From Staphylotrichum longicolle (lineage: Eukaryota > Ascomycota > Sordariomycetes > Sordariales > Chaetomiaceae), in NCBI GenBank assembly GCA_019096155.1, contig JAHCVI010000001.1:13293243-13357242 (forward strand): a DNA stretch of 64,000 bases, given 5' to 3'. Numbering within the stretch: the stretch's first letter is position 1; every line of letters begins with the position of its first letter. The notes beneath the pieces are model-generated. The model saw only the letters and a program-made list of their open reading frames with translations, ran no database searches and was not told the DNA's origin. Positions 10,801 to 21,597 of this stretch are shown here, piece after piece. A program made the position numbers and the translations under genes.

Positions 10801-12208
10801 GCCGTATGAAAAAGTCGAGACAGCGCCATCTTGGCAAGTGGTCGATCGAGAGGTGATGGAGTACCTCTCAACCCCTACGACCCTAGGGGTCACCAAATCC
10901 TTGCCCGAAGACGTTCAGTCGATCAAGTTTGAGCAGCCCAGACTTGAACATCCCAGCACCCGTAGCTCCCGCAAACAGTCCTTCGAAGACCACAATCTCG
11001 ACACGATCTCTCCCAACCCCATAATCGTCAACAACTCGGGGATCGAAGGGCTCTTCGACATCCAGCGCGTCATCGTAACCATGATCAGTCCCGACAAACT
11101 GCGCCGGCAAATCGCCAAGGCTGCCAGCCCGCACAACAAGATCTCCGGCTGGTGCTCCATCAGCACCGGTTTCGCGCGGGTCATCACCAGCTTCGCCTGC
11201 GAACGGCACATCCTGGAGCAGGAACTCGACGTGATCGAGTCCGTCGAGGCCCAGGTCCTGCGCGAACAAGACAAGGACAAGGGCAACAAGCGCGCCGACC
11301 GCCTCCTCAAGACCCTCTCCATCACCAAATCCGCCGCCGAACAAGCCATCAATCCTCATACCCACGACCCCAGCCATCCCCAACCCCCAAAAGACACCTC
11401 CACCAACACCACCACCACCACCGAAGAGCGCCTCATCACCCGCATGCTCGCCTTCATCCAACAACCCCACCTGCCGCTCATCGCCGGCGAGTGGGTCCTC
11501 GCGCGCTTCTCCTCCACCCCGGGCGCCCACTGGTTCCTCTGCCACCTCACGCTGGGCCCCACGCCGCACCAGTACTACGGCCAGCGCATCGCGGCCGGCG
11601 CCATCGACTTCCACGACGCGACGCCCGAGCCCGGGCTGGTCCACGCGTGGCAGACGTACATGGACCGCAAGAAGCGCAAGATGTGCTATCTCCTGGGCGA
11701 CTATCTGCGGGGCAGGATGATGGGGAGGGAGGGGGAGGAGCGGTTGCGGGCGGGTGAGGGGTTCGCGAGGCAGGGGCTGGATGCGGCTGTGAAGGGGGTG
11801 GGGGTTCGGGTTGGGGTGGTGGGGTGGGGGTTGGGCGGCGCGACGGCGACGACAACGACGACGACGGGGCCAGAGGAGGGGAAGGTCTCGACGGGAGGAG
11901 AGGAGGGGAGCGGCGAGGCAGGGCAGAGTGGTGTCGAGTCGGATGACGAGGAGGAGGAGGAGCAGAGTGTGTTGGACAAGGTGTTGGGACAGGGGAAGTT
12001 GGCTGCGAAGGCGTTGGGGGAGTACACGGTGCTGGCCGTGGCGGAGAAGTTGTTTGAAATGCGCGCGGACCATCTCGACAAGACGCTGGCGACGGCGGTA
12101 CTGAAGCGGACGCCCAAGAGCTTGCGGACGGCGGTGGAAAACATCAATGACAACAAGAGTTTCTTGCCGGCAATGTTTCACTCATCGACGAGGGTTCATA
12201 TGTTTTGA
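7847..12208 (+). CDS. large HET-domain protein, HET core split by insert
   Basis: A single exon of 1453 aa; the first ATG in frame is 7847 (MALPLD). HET blocks are seen as YCMLSHRW (about residue 110), YLWTDTCCIDKS (about 357) and RAWTLQEL (about 440). The first two are normally some tens of residues apart. Here about 240 residues are inserted, charged and helix-rich (for example a run around EARRKELERARDAR), probably coiled coil. After the HET core come helical segments, then a Ser/Pro/Thr low-complexity linker at about 880-1000 with repeated PSMSS/PSLS units. A second folded region follows at about 1060-1320. The acidic, Gly-rich C-terminus has a run of Glu/Asp. The likely role is non-self recognition or cell death control, by family only. 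The tandem presence with the HET gene at the left edge suggests a HET island. Confidence 0.85.
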   Translation: MALPLDTAKLQGNAMAKVLDMVDLTPETLAKTFKDFGESPEKLRALLNLWFVPWFKPTFVPDQKHAVAGLRDVEFLGTADLPPGQLPYRMFDIETGNLVEFPAIGARGQYCMLSHRWKGVELTLSYIKEARRKELERARDARKQGRTTKCSGKKGDVELVLNQSRLDIEEQESLVRDLYVEEEPAQTPGSVEIGRLLNRRLKARGAEDALGWARDSEDQIRSKLRFAQMEQRIFSHLVDQMQEQVQEKLEEHLGPPDEADKTRLSSSSSLGVGNEVVNGVRAELTAAEYKLKTAQANRDSVQGDIEYFQRHHHLRDALDELVRRLQMWKSAIKLERAIELADEIFKTKLFQHREKCYLWTDTCCIDKSNGGELSESLSLMGDWYADAEFTLVQIDTPYREADAVRDWQRFEVERKGGKVTDTKPNIQGFGDVKGYRPEWSTRAWTLQELVMSKTTFYVNSEWTPLSRPVESLGYFYYLIPFIALYTRGDSTNIYASSGNLQGFWNVSILENIAGSQGSLGGLERLRENIKGRKDEVVRVEVAQKLIALLEAVGVPIPSNLTAETSTSELARAVYIAAADSADDRETSSGRREILRQLQQHLPKPDLSSLPGNLSEKETTEEMAQHAINFILQCLVAETEELILADRKYVADFGQVEQLGAWQQGTGRTGFSAQSVLEVSGKRKATVATDRSYALMGVLGVRFPTFPAEGYVKALARLLDEVVITRNDVSVFNWTGMEMGSSIRGRSMYPSSHTAYGNLEDRGKRYNLLLSARAQDKMADVVATYHTVIHTLRSAIDFLKDKERKSLPLNWIERIVQLILLNGFRELKPQQDAFGRIIGYIGEYCKKERLEAAKEKEAKMAETAATSPTTPDKGSSFLKRPTMPSMSSMPSLSTPSLSVPSLPSFSTSSFSLPGRKSTTTPKETESVDTGKKASKFSGLGKSVKAPSFGLLKKGSDSTPIQDPVAAEAPATPQSPEPADAISDPPPPYEKVETAPSWQVVDREVMEYLSTPTTLGVTKSLPEDVQSIKFEQPRLEHPSTRSSRKQSFEDHNLDTISPNPIIVNNSGIEGLFDIQRVIVTMISPDKLRRQIAKAASPHNKISGWCSISTGFARVITSFACERHILEQELDVIESVEAQVLREQDKDKGNKRADRLLKTLSITKSAAEQAINPHTHDPSHPQPPKDTSTNTTTTTEERLITRMLAFIQQPHLPLIAGEWVLARFSSTPGAHWFLCHLTLGPTPHQYYGQRIAAGAIDFHDATPEPGLVHAWQTYMDRKKRKMCYLLGDYLRGRMMGREGEERLRAGEGFARQGLDAAVKGVGVRVGVVGWGLGGATATTTTTTGPEEGKVSTGGEEGSGEAGQSGVESDDEEEEEQSVLDKVLGQGKLAAKALGEYTVLAVAEKLFEMRADHLDKTLATAVLKRTPKSLRTAVENINDNKSFLPAMFHSSTRVHMF

Positions 12209-12403
12209 TGATTCGGCGGTAAGGGGGGTCTGCAAGAGAAGCTTGAGCGAAGGGAAGATTATCCAGGTTGAGTTCAGGAAAGCGCAATCTCATATTACAA
12301 GCCTAGGTAGTTCAATTGCCGATCAGTCATATTACAGCTCCTTTAATGTTACCAGGCGTAGCCAAACATACATCCTCATCGCACCTCCCTGCCTTGTTTT
12401 CCA

Positions 12404-14859
12404 TTACAACCTAGCAGCAACGCCCTCCCCCCTCAGATCCTCACACACCCCCTTGCCAATCCAATCCGCAATCGCCATGGTCGTCACCATGGGATTGACG
12501 CCGCTCGCACTGGGGAACACGCTCGCGTCAGCGACATACAACCCCTCGGTCCCCCAAACCTGTCCCCGGGAATCCACGACGCCCTCCTTCGCCTTGGCGC
12601 TCATCCTGCACGAGCCCATCTGATGTGCCGAAGCAAATGGCGTGGCAGGCGGCTTGTTGCCGTGCGCCTTGAGCTTCCCAAGCCACTTCTCAAAGTCCTT
12701 CTTCTCCTTCTCCGCGTCCTTGCCCTCTCTGCGGACAAACCCGTCGATGCCGGCCACGGCAGGATGGATCTCGCGCGCGCCACGAGCGTACAGGATCCTG
12801 CAGAGCTCGAGGATGCCACGCAGGTTGTGGGCGCGGTCAAAGTCGGATGGAGTGTAGGCAATGCGGGGCCGGCCGGAGGTAGGGTCGCGGTGGATGTAGC
12901 CTGTGTCGCGGTCCCGGCAGATGGCGATGAAGGAGTTGAGGTGGCGGTAGTTTGCTGCAAGAAGCTTGAAGTCGGTACCGGAGGACCAGGGGAGAAAGGG
13001 GAGGCAGAAGCTGGGCTGATTCGAGGTTAGTTTCTGTCCGCGTGGACGGGTGTGTGGGTGGAATGACGCACCATCATGGACATGGCCTCGAGCTTGACGC
13101 CGTGGCCCTTCTTGTCGAGGTTCTCAAAGGAGCTGACTACGGAGGTGAGACTGCCGCCTGTGGAATGGTTAGCTGCGCGATTGCGGACTGGGGGAGGAAG
13201 GGGTGCGCACCCTCCCATGGCTGGATATCCTCGTCGAAGAAGCCGTGTACAATGTTCGTAGGATGCAAGTACAGGTTCTTGCCAATTTGAGGGTTCTGCT
13301 GACTGTTAGTACTGGTCTTGTCTCAGCAGTAGCCGTTTTCCTCACCTTCAACCCGCTGTTCATCAGGATGACCGGACTCCAAAGGGTGCCGCAACTGACG
13401 ACAACCTTCTTGGCCCTCACCACTACCTTGACACTTTCCCCCTCCCTTGACGTCCAAACACCCTCAACCCCTCTTGCCACCTTTTTTCCCTTCTTCTGCT
13501 CAAACAGCACCCTCTCGCCCTTGAACCCCTCAACAAACTTGACGCCCTCCTTCGCCGCTTCAGGGAACCAACCATTCACAGGCCCCATCTTCTCGCCCTT
13601 CCAGCAGCCGAGCGTGCAATACCCGCAATCATGCTTCTCGCCGCGGCAGTTCTGCGGCACCCTCTTCGCCTGGTACCCCAACTGCTCGGCGCCCTCCAAC
13701 AGCACCCGGTTCCCGTGGTTCGGTGTGAGCGCCTCCCCGTTGCACCCCATCTTCTCCCACACCTTGTCCAGACACTTCTGGAACTCGCCGCCCTCGCCAA
13801 AGAAGGGCAGGTTCCTCTCCTTGGCCCACTCGTTGCGCACGAAATCCTGGGTCTGCAGGCTCGCGCTCCAGTTGACGGTGCCGCCGCCGCCGAAGCACGC
13901 GCCCGCGGTGACGGTCATAGACCCGTCGTCGGTCTCGATGGCGCCGCCGCCCTCAAACATGTTGGACAGGCCAGCGGTCTGCGACAGGGGGAAGTGGCGG
14001 GCGTCAAAGTGGCGGCCCTTCTCGAGGACGAGGACGTTCAAGGAGGAGCCGAATTCGGCGGCCAGGCGGTTCGCAACGGCGCCGGCGCCGCAGCCGGAGC
14101 CGAGGATGGCTACGTCGGTGGAGATCTCGACGGGCGCGGTTGGGTTGGAGGGGCTGGGGTGGAACTGGACGAATTCGAAGGGGTAGGACGAGGAGCTGAT
14201 CCAGGAGGAGGGGATGGCGGGGAAGCCGGTGAGGGGGGAGAAAGCAGTGCTGCTGCGGATGTGGGCCATCTTGCCGAGCGTGGTGATGCTCTTGAAGAGG
14301 GATCGAAGGGCCCACAGAGGAGACGCGCGCCAACTGTTGAGGATTTTGACGCGGTCGGCCACGGGGATGGACGGGATGGGGGTTGCGTGGGAAGTGAGCA
14401 GCAAGCTGCCTGGTCGGGTGCTGTGAGGGCGTCAGTAGAGGTTGTAAGAGAAGGCCATGGAAGTGCGCACTTGAGAATGGAGAGGAGGATCCGTAGCTCG
14501 CGCTGCTTGGACGGCGGGACGTTGGAGAGAACGGATTTGAGGACCTGGGCAAAGAGCGGGCTGTCTGAGGGCCGCTCAGCAAGGTATGCCTCGAGCACCT
14601 CAGATGACGGATCGAGGGGGGTGGCAGCGTTGCGGACTTTGATGGCTGTTTCAGAGTAGTCGCCGCTGGGGAGGTAGATTGTCGACGGATCTTGGTCCTT
14701 TGAGTTCTGAGTCGAGTCCTGGATGCGCACGGCCGGAACGACGGTATCCATGAGAGCCACCAACACCTTCCACTGGCTCTCGCCCAGGAATTCCAGTGCC
14801 TCGGGGAGGGCGACTGCAACAGGCGCCGAGAGAGGCGCTGTTTCGATTGTTGTCGCCAT
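12404..14859 (-). CDS. GMC long-chain fatty alcohol oxidase, PTS1-like C-terminus
   Basis: Five exons join as complement(14471..14859, 14420..13346, 13295..13211, 13157..13072, 13015..12404), 748 aa, all phases consistent. The FAD-binding motif ILGSGCGAGAVANRLA lies about 230 residues in, after the helical N-terminal extension that is typical of long-chain alcohol oxidases and absent from glucose-oxidase-type GMC enzymes. A Cys-rich segment (CGYCTLGCW) and the C-terminal active-site region HQMGSCRMS...ASGVNPM fit this family. It would oxidise long-chain alcohols to aldehydes with O2, giving H2O2. The protein ends AARL; ARL fits the peroxisomal PTS1 consensus, which suits an H2O2-producing oxidase. 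It lies tail-side of the esterase, in the same direction, within the cluster running to 24268. Confidence 0.9.
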
Positions 14860-15339
14860 GTCAACTCGGCGTGTTTTGGGCTTTTGGTTTTTTTTCTTTC
14901 ACTGAACAAGAGCGTCTGGTGCCTCAACGCGCATTGAGCTTTGTCGAGTGTGGCCCTGTGTGGGGAGGAGTCAAAAGGCCTGCAGCAGCTATAGCGTGTT
15001 TTGTATAAGCACCGCGGCAGGTGCAGAGATCCCCAACCAGGTTGTCGGGGCGCGAAGTGGGACGATGCAAGGCGACCTCCGCATCTGCAGTTCTGCAGTT
15101 CTGCACCCCGAGGTTTTAGTCGCGTCACGCTCGGGACGCCCCTGCCAGAACCTGGGGTCAAGCGTCAGGGGTCGGGGACGATCGAATGCGGGGTTGCAGG
15201 GTTGTCCGAGGCACTCGTCTCCGCATCAGTCGCCGTCTCATGTGAAGAGGGAAGTTGCATTTCTTGGCTGTGGTGGAGAAACGGAAACTGCGCCAGAAAT
15301 GGGCTCGGAATCATTCCGATCCGACAACAGAGAATCACC
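14860..15339. other. intergenic, promoter of alcohol oxidase
   Basis: 480 bp between the esterase stop and the alcohol oxidase start. It contains the presumed oxidase promoter. No other feature seen. Confidence 0.4.
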
Positions 15340-16654
15340 TCACGGCCAGAACAGGCCCTGGACCCACGCCCTCATCCTCTTGGTAGCATCCCCATCGACA
15401 CCCTTGTCGCCCTCCATCAAGATCCAGTCGTGCGCCTCGTCCTTGGGCACTTCCAACTGCACCGTGATCCCGGGATTTCCCTTCCGGACCGCATCCGCGA
15501 ACCCAACAGACTCGTCCCTGAAAATCTCCTGCTCCCCCGCTGTGACATAGACCTCCTTCACCACCCTCTCCAGACCCCTGAACCAGCTCTCGGGATCCTC
15601 CAAGTCCATCGGCATCGCCCACCCCTTCTGCTCCGCCATCTCCGCCCTGAACTCTGTCGGGCCGAGGATCCACGGCGTCATCATCCTCATCGACCTCGTC
15701 GAGATCATGTCGATCCCTTCGTTCCTCGCCACACTCGCCCAGCACTCCGTCCTCACGCTCAGCAGCGGCGAGACGAGGAACGCGCCCGCGAGCGGCTCCT
15801 CCAGCGCCAGCTCTCGCACCGTCGGGTGCGGCCGCAGCAGGTGCCCCAGCACCTGCACCGTCAGGTTGCCGCCCGCCGAGTCCCCGCCAATGACCAGATT
15901 CCGGGGCGTCACCCGCCCCGACGCAAACAGGTGCGCCATCGCGTCGACCGCCTGCCGCAGGTGTCCCGGGTAGTGCGTGTCCGGGCAGAGCGTGTACTGG
16001 AGGAACGCGACGGCGATCTCTTCCTCGCCGTCCTTGCCTGTGGCTGCTGCGGGGGACGCAAGCAGGTAGGCGCGCGTGCACCATTCGAAGTGGCCCGGGA
16101 TGGCGGGCGCAATGTAGCCGCCGCCGTGGAAGAAGAGGACGAACTTGGTCGCCTTGTGGCGGTTGCCCATCCAGAGGATGGTGGACCGACCGTCGGGGAG
16201 GGTTTCCGTGTCGAGGGTCAGGCGGGAGGCGAGGAACGCTGCGTGCTTGTCATCTTGCGTGTTGCCGGAGCGTTTGTTGCCCGCAAGGGCGGCGGCGCGG
16301 GACTGGCGGCGCGGGAGCCAGCTGTTGTAGACGGCGAGGGTGGGCGCGGACATGAACTGGAGCTGCCGCGGGGTGAGACTGTGCAGGGCGAAGCGGTAGA
16401 AGGCGCATTGTGCGTAGTGCCGGAGCGAAATGCCGCGGAGAGTGGCAAGGGTGTAGCAGCGGAGGAGGTTGAGGAGAAGTTGCGGCGGCGCTGGAGAGGT
16501 CAGAATCGCGGCGAGCTGTGGTGAGGGTGGGTGTGATGAGCTCACCAATAACGACCAGCTTGAAGAGCAAGCTCAACCCCGCGGTGAGGGAGAGTCTTGG
16601 TGCTTTGGTGAGTGACGCCTGTTGGCAATTGCTTTGTGAGCCATGATTCTGCAT
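15340..16654 (-). CDS. alpha/beta-hydrolase fold-3 esterase (HSL-like)
   Basis: Two exons, complement(16546..16654, 15340..16490), 419 aa. The intron has donor GTGAGC, branch CTGAC and acceptor CCAG. An apparently open reading through it would lack an in-frame ATG. The start ATG at 16654 is the first in frame; a later start is not available before the hydrophobic N-terminal helix (LSLLFKLVVI), which may anchor the protein in a membrane. The oxyanion motif HGGGYI, nucleophile motif GDSAGG and a C-terminal DEAHDW histidine define the hormone-sensitive-lipase-type fold. The substrate is probably an acyl ester. In this cluster it could cleave the ester made by the monooxygenase at 19255. It is divergent to the SDR with 593 bp between. 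Confidence 0.85.
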
Positions 16655-17247
16655 TACGAGTCTGACACACGTCGGCAAATATGCAAAGTCAACTCACCAT
16701 TGATCCTTCGCTGTGGTTGCACAAGTCGATCTCCGCTCAAATGGCGGACTCAGCTGGATCGTGTGCGCGCGACCAGCCTTTTACAGGGCTTTCAGCGCCC
16801 AGCATGTGCCAACTATTGGCGCCGGTTCCGTTCCGGGCTCCATCCCGGTTCCGTCCTCGGCACATCTGATTGCACCGTTTTCCCCCAAGCCAAGCAACGG
16901 ATTTTCAGCTCCCCATTCTTCACCTGTTTTGTGCCAGCGGTTGGTTACATGTAGCGCAAATGGTGACATGTCAGCCTGAAAAGATGCCGGCAAGCGGCGC
17001 TATCGATGCTCGATGGCACCAAAGACACACCCCTGCTTGGGCAATGGTGTTTTCTGGGTCAGAATCCTTCCGGACGGGTTTACGGTTTAAAGACAAACCG
17101 TCGGCGCATCCACATCGCCGGGAAGCTGTGAACTTTGAAATCCATTGCGGCAGCGCAACAACAATCACGCCTTACCCCTGAACCCGCCTCTCACCACTAC
17201 CTACTTACAAGTTTCCGGCCGGGCACTTAGACCGAGAAGCAAACGAA
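16655..17247. promoter_or_regulatory. shared divergent promoter, esterase and SDR
   Basis: 593 bp separating the divergently transcribed esterase (leftward) and SDR (rightward) genes, so it should hold both promoters. I see no defined binding site. Several CGG triplets occur, but no clean pair. Confidence 0.4.
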
Positions 17248-18467
17248 ATGGCCACACATCGTGAGTACGGCGGGTTCCACATCGACACCGTCACCCGCAT
17301 CATCCGCAAAACGGTCCTCAACGAGTACATCGCCCTCCCCGTTGCCGCAGCAGTAACCTGGCTCAGCCAACCCTCCTCCTCGACCTACCTCCGCCAGATC
17401 CTCGACCTCGCCGCCTCCTTCAACATCAACCTCAGCAACCTCAACCTCGCCCAACTTGCCCGCATCGCCCTCTATCTCGGCGGCACAGGCCTCCTCCTCT
17501 CCACCAACACCTTCCTCAACAAATGGGCGGCCAACAACTGGACCCGCTCCCCGCCCGGTGAGTGGTCGCGCTGGGACCGCGAGATCGTCGTCGTGACGGG
17601 CGGCAGCAGCGGCATCGGCGCGGCCGTGGTCCAGGCCCTGCTCGCGCGCAACCCGCGCACCAAGATCGCCATCGTCGACTTTGCCCCGCTGCGCTGGACC
17701 CCGCCCGCCGGCGCCCTCGGCGCCAACTTGCACTACTTCCAGGCGGACCTGAGCAAGCCGGACGCGGTGCGCGCCGTGTGCGCCCGCGTGCGCGACGAGG
17801 TGGGACACCCCACAGTGCTGGTCAACAACGCCGGCCTGGTGCGCGGGTTCAACCTGGTCGAGGGGGAGTACGCCGACGTCGAGGTGACGCTCAAGACCAA
17901 CCTGACGGCGCCGTTCTTGCTGGTCAAGGAGTTCCTGCCGGACATGGTGCGCAACGACCACGGGCATGTCGTCAATGTGTGCTCGACCAGCGCGCTCATG
18001 CCGCCGCCGGACATGGTGGATTACGCGGCGAGCAAGGCGGGGATCCAGGCGCTGCATGAGGGCCTGTGGATGGAGCTGAGGTATCGGTATAATGCGCCGC
18101 GGGTGAGGCTGACAAACGGGGTGTTCAACTTTATCAGGACGCCGTTGCTGGATGGGAATCCGTCGCAGCCGCAGTTCCTGGCGCCGATCTTGCATGTTGA
18201 GACGGTCAGTGAGGCGATTGTGGATGCGTTGTACAGTGGCTATGGGGGGGTTATTTATCTGCCTGGGATCATGAGATATATCGCGATGTTGGTGAGTGAC
18301 AATCGCCTTGAATCTAAAGGGATCTTTGCTGATTTTCATGACAGAGAGCCGCGCCGGAGTGGTTCTTCAGCGTCGCTGTCAAGAGCACCACGGCCGACCT
18401 GGCCGTCGGGTTCCGGGGGCGGCAGCGCATTGATGAAACTGGAGGGGTTCAGACCGTGTCTAAGTGA
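17248..18467 (+). CDS. membrane-associated short-chain dehydrogenase/reductase
   Basis: Two exons, 17248..18291 and 18345..18467, 388 aa. The N-terminal ~110 residues carry hydrophobic helices (IALPVAAAVTWL and LARIALYLGGTGLLL), as in RDH10/SDR16C-type enzymes bound to ER or lipid droplets. The Rossmann motif TGGSSGIG is followed by NNAG, a catalytic Ser in CSTSA and YAASK (Tyr and Lys). These show an active NAD(P)-dependent oxidoreductase. It would interconvert a secondary alcohol and ketone, or a retinol-like alcohol and aldehyde. The 3' exon restores a C-terminal amphipathic part (APEWFFSVAV). It lies head-to-head with the esterase and upstream of the Baeyer-Villiger monooxygenase in the same direction. 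Confidence 0.88.
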
Positions 18468-19254
18468 TGTCAGGGCTGAGATGTTGTGTATTAACAAAGG
18501 CGCTGCTGCTGAAAGAAGTGGCCACTGTCAAAAACAACCAGTTGGAAGATAAACTTCGACCAAAGTATAAAACAGATATCTTGGATCTTCGGATATTTTC
18601 TGGCAGTTGGTGTTAAGCCCTGTCCAACTCCAGCTCTCTCTTCATGGTAATTAAGCTTCCATCTCAACTCATCCCCGGCAGTGAATTTCAAGCACAAAAA
18701 AGCCCACCAGTCATGGTTCGGAACAGAGCTCGTTGAAACACACCAGCAGGCGACGTCTCCCTTGTCCCTCTTACTTTACGCTAGAACACACATCGCAAGC
18801 TAGGCATTATTCAGACACTGTGTGAGACTTGTGCGACGATCGGAACTATCCCGCTCAGGCCACACTACCACCTCCTCCCCGCCTCTTCTCCAAGATGATC
18901 TTCAACCGGACTGCTTGGCGTCCCCAGTTCCCCGCATTTTCCGTTCCACCCCTTGCTTGGAGTTGCATCGAGCCGAGGCAGCGGAAAGCGCCCGACGGCG
19001 CGTTTGAGACAGGCATCGTGACAGTTGACTCCCAGCGTCCACTCCATCCCCTGAGCAGCAAGCTTCAACGACGGTCACTTCCACGTCGACAATTCCTCAC
19101 ATTCTAATCCGCCTTGCTATCCAACCCTAACCACTCACCGCATTGGTTCTGCTTCACCTCATCCCAACCCACTGTGAACAACCCACTGTGAACAACCCAC
19201 TGTGAACAACCCACTGTGAACAACCCACATACCAAAAAAAGAAAAGCAAAAAAA
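18468..19254. other. intergenic and leader of BVMO gene
   Basis: About 790 bp holding the promoter and leader of the monooxygenase gene. A tandem 14-bp repeat sits at 19168-19223. Nothing else recognised. Confidence 0.45.
19168..19223. repeat. 14-bp tandem repeat, 4 copies, in BVMO leader
   Basis: The unit CCCACTGTGAACAA is repeated four times without error and followed by a partial copy (CCCACAT), ending 31 bp before the monooxygenase ATG at 19255. It is probably in the 5' untranslated region. Confidence 0.9.
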
Positions 19255-21100
19255 ATGACCACCCCCGCACAACAAGAAAATGAACCACCAAGCTACACCC
19301 ACTTCACCTGCATCGGCACGGGCTTCTCGGGCATCTGCCTAGCCGCCACCCTGGCCCGGTGGCACGGCCTCTCCGCGCCGGGCGACATCCGCCTCTTCTC
19401 GCGCGACCCGGACGTCGGCGGCACGTGGCAGCTGAACCAGTACCCCGGCGCGGCGTGCGACGTGCCCAGCGCGCTGTACTCGTTCTCGTTCGCGTCCAAC
19501 CCCAACTGGAGCCGGGTGCTGCCGCCCGCGGCCGAGCTGCGCGCCTACCTGGGCAGGGTGGCCGACGAGTACGGCGTGCGGGACAAGATGGTGTTTGGGG
19601 TGGAGGTGTTTCGGGCCGAGTGGGACGAGGGGAGGGGCAGGTGGCGGTTGGGGGTGAGGGAACTCGGGGAAGGGGGCAGGGTGTTTGCGCACGAGTGCCG
19701 GTTCTTGTTCTCGGGGGCTGGGCATTTTACCGTGCCGAGGGTGCTGGGGGTGCCCGGGCTGGAGGGGTTTCAGGGGGAGGTGATGCACTCGGCGCGGTGG
19801 AGGGAGGATGTGCGGCTGGAGGGGAAGAGGGTGGTTGTGTTTGGGAACGGGTGCACGGCGGCGCAGATCGTGCCGGCGATCGTGGGGCGTACGAAGCATC
19901 TCACGCAGATCGTCAGGTCGAAGCACTGGGTGTATCCGCCGATTGATGGGAGGATGCCGGACTGGGGCAAGGCGTTGTTGGGAGGTGTGCCTGGGCTGGC
20001 GAGGGCGCAGCGGTTGCTGGTATTTCTGTTGGCGGAGGTGGATTGGAAGGGATTCAAATTGACCGAGGCCGGAGCCAGGTTTCGGGCCAAGAAGAGGAAG
20101 GCCGTGGAGGCGTACATGCGCAAGACGGCGCCGGCCAAGTATCACGACATCTTGATTCCGGACTTTGAGGTTGGGTGCAAACGACGCATCTTTGACTCGG
20201 GGTATCTGGAGAGCCTGCATGCCGACAACCTCACTTTGACGGATGAACGCGTGGCCGAGGTCCTGCCGAACGGAGTTCGTATGCAGAGTGGTGAAGTAAT
20301 CGAGGCGGATGTCATCGTCCTGGCGAACGGCTTCTCCACCAACCAGTATCTTGGGGGCGTGGAGCTCATTGGCCGTGGAGGGATAACGCTCGAGAAGCAC
20401 TGGGAGTCCTTCGGCGGGCCGGAGGCTTACAACTGCACTGCCCTTAGCGAATTCCCGAACATGTTCTTCCTACTAGGTAAGTGTCCCTTTCAAAACCATC
20501 TCCAAACCCAAGCTCACACAAGAGGCAGGCCCCAACACAAATACCGGGCACAGCTCTACAGTCATGGCCATCGAGAACTCGGTCAACTACTCACTCCGCG
20601 TCCTCAAGCCGGTACTGGAGGGGCGTGCGAGCGTGGCCAGCCTCAAGCGATCCGCCGAGGAGGCCTACGCCAACCGCATCCAGGACGAGTTGAAACAGAC
20701 TGTCTGGATGTCAGGCTGCAACAACTGGTACAACCGTGGCCCTGGGGGCAAGGTGTGGAACGGAATGACATACCCGTGGAGCCAGGCTCGGTTCTGGTAC
20801 GATAGTCTGTTTCCGGCATGGCGGGATTGGGAGTACATTGTGAGTTTTCTATCCGTTTTCACAGCTCTGGGTGGTGGCTAACTAGTACAGGGCGGGCCGT
20901 CAAAACCGGTCGTTGCCAAACGGCGCCGTGTTGGGCTTTGGTTCCTCAATTTCGCGGTCCTGGTGGCTGGCGGGCTGTTTGCGTGGGTCAGACGGCATCC
21001 AGAATCTTCTCTTGCTTCCGTCATTCTGTCGCAAGCGGCAGCTTTGCCTCGGTTAAGGATTTGGGCACTGGGGTTACTGCCTAAACTTCATCAAAGTTGA
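19255..21100 (+). CDS. Baeyer-Villiger-type flavin monooxygenase
   Basis: Three exons, 19255..20476, 20529..20839 and 20891..21100, 580 aa. The ATG at 19255 is the first in frame. The FAD Rossmann motif GTGFSG is near residue 20, and GGTWQLNQYPGAACD matches the second BVMO signature. FQGEVMHSARW matches the FxGxxxHxxxW fingerprint, with Arg where Pro or Asp is usual next. The NADPH Rossmann motif is GNGCTA. After the core, GPNTNTGHSS is the C-terminal conserved block. The last exon adds a hydrophobic segment (FLNFAVLVAGGLFAWV), probably a membrane anchor. The enzyme should insert oxygen next to a ketone to give an ester or lactone. With SDR, esterase and alcohol oxidase beside it, a stepwise subterminal oxidation route is plausible. 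Confidence 0.88.
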
Positions 21101-21597
21101 TAGGGGGCAAAGAAGTCGAGGTGACTTGGGACCTGAGGGGCTTAGCCAAGTGGCTCTTGTAAAGAGAAGGTGATGTACGGTGCTTGCTGTAATACCAGTT
21201 TAATACACGGCAATTCTGTACCTATTCATTGTCAAGCATGCCTCGTTTTCTGAGAACTGGAAACTCGAACTCCTAAAATGCGGCTGTCGTTCTTCAGAGA
21301 CTTTGAACTGCTTAATGATCCTTCCTTTGTTGCGGTAGATGATACTGTGCACAGTCTTCGGGACCGTTGGCTATCAGATTTCAAGAGTCACACAAAAGTG
21401 CGCTGTGATGTTCGGCTCCGGACCAAGGGATTGCGAGACTGCAAATGAATTGCCTTTGCGGTGGCTGGTTGATTATATCGAACAATGAATGCTTTGGTCG
21501 CTTCACTCTGGGCGAGTTGAGGCCTGTTTCATTTTTGGGTATCCAAAGCCTAGCGAGCCCCCTAAGACTACAACAACATCCATGGCGCCTGTGTTGA
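21101..21597. other. intergenic between convergent genes
   Basis: About 500 bp between the converging 3' ends of the monooxygenase and the transcription factor. Nothing recognised beyond presumed terminators. Confidence 0.4.

Noticed and set aside
10883..12181. 432-codon minus-strand frame opposite the HET gene
   Set aside because: Arg/Leu/Pro-rich and in register with the GC-rich sense gene; an antisense shadow.
13631..14659. 342-codon plus-strand frame opposite the alcohol oxidase
   Set aside because: Gly/Ala/Val-biased shadow; the minus strand has clear GMC motifs and introns.
15001..16524. 507-codon plus-strand frame opposite the esterase
   Set aside because: Arg/His-rich shadow of the HGGG/GDSAGG gene on the minus strand.
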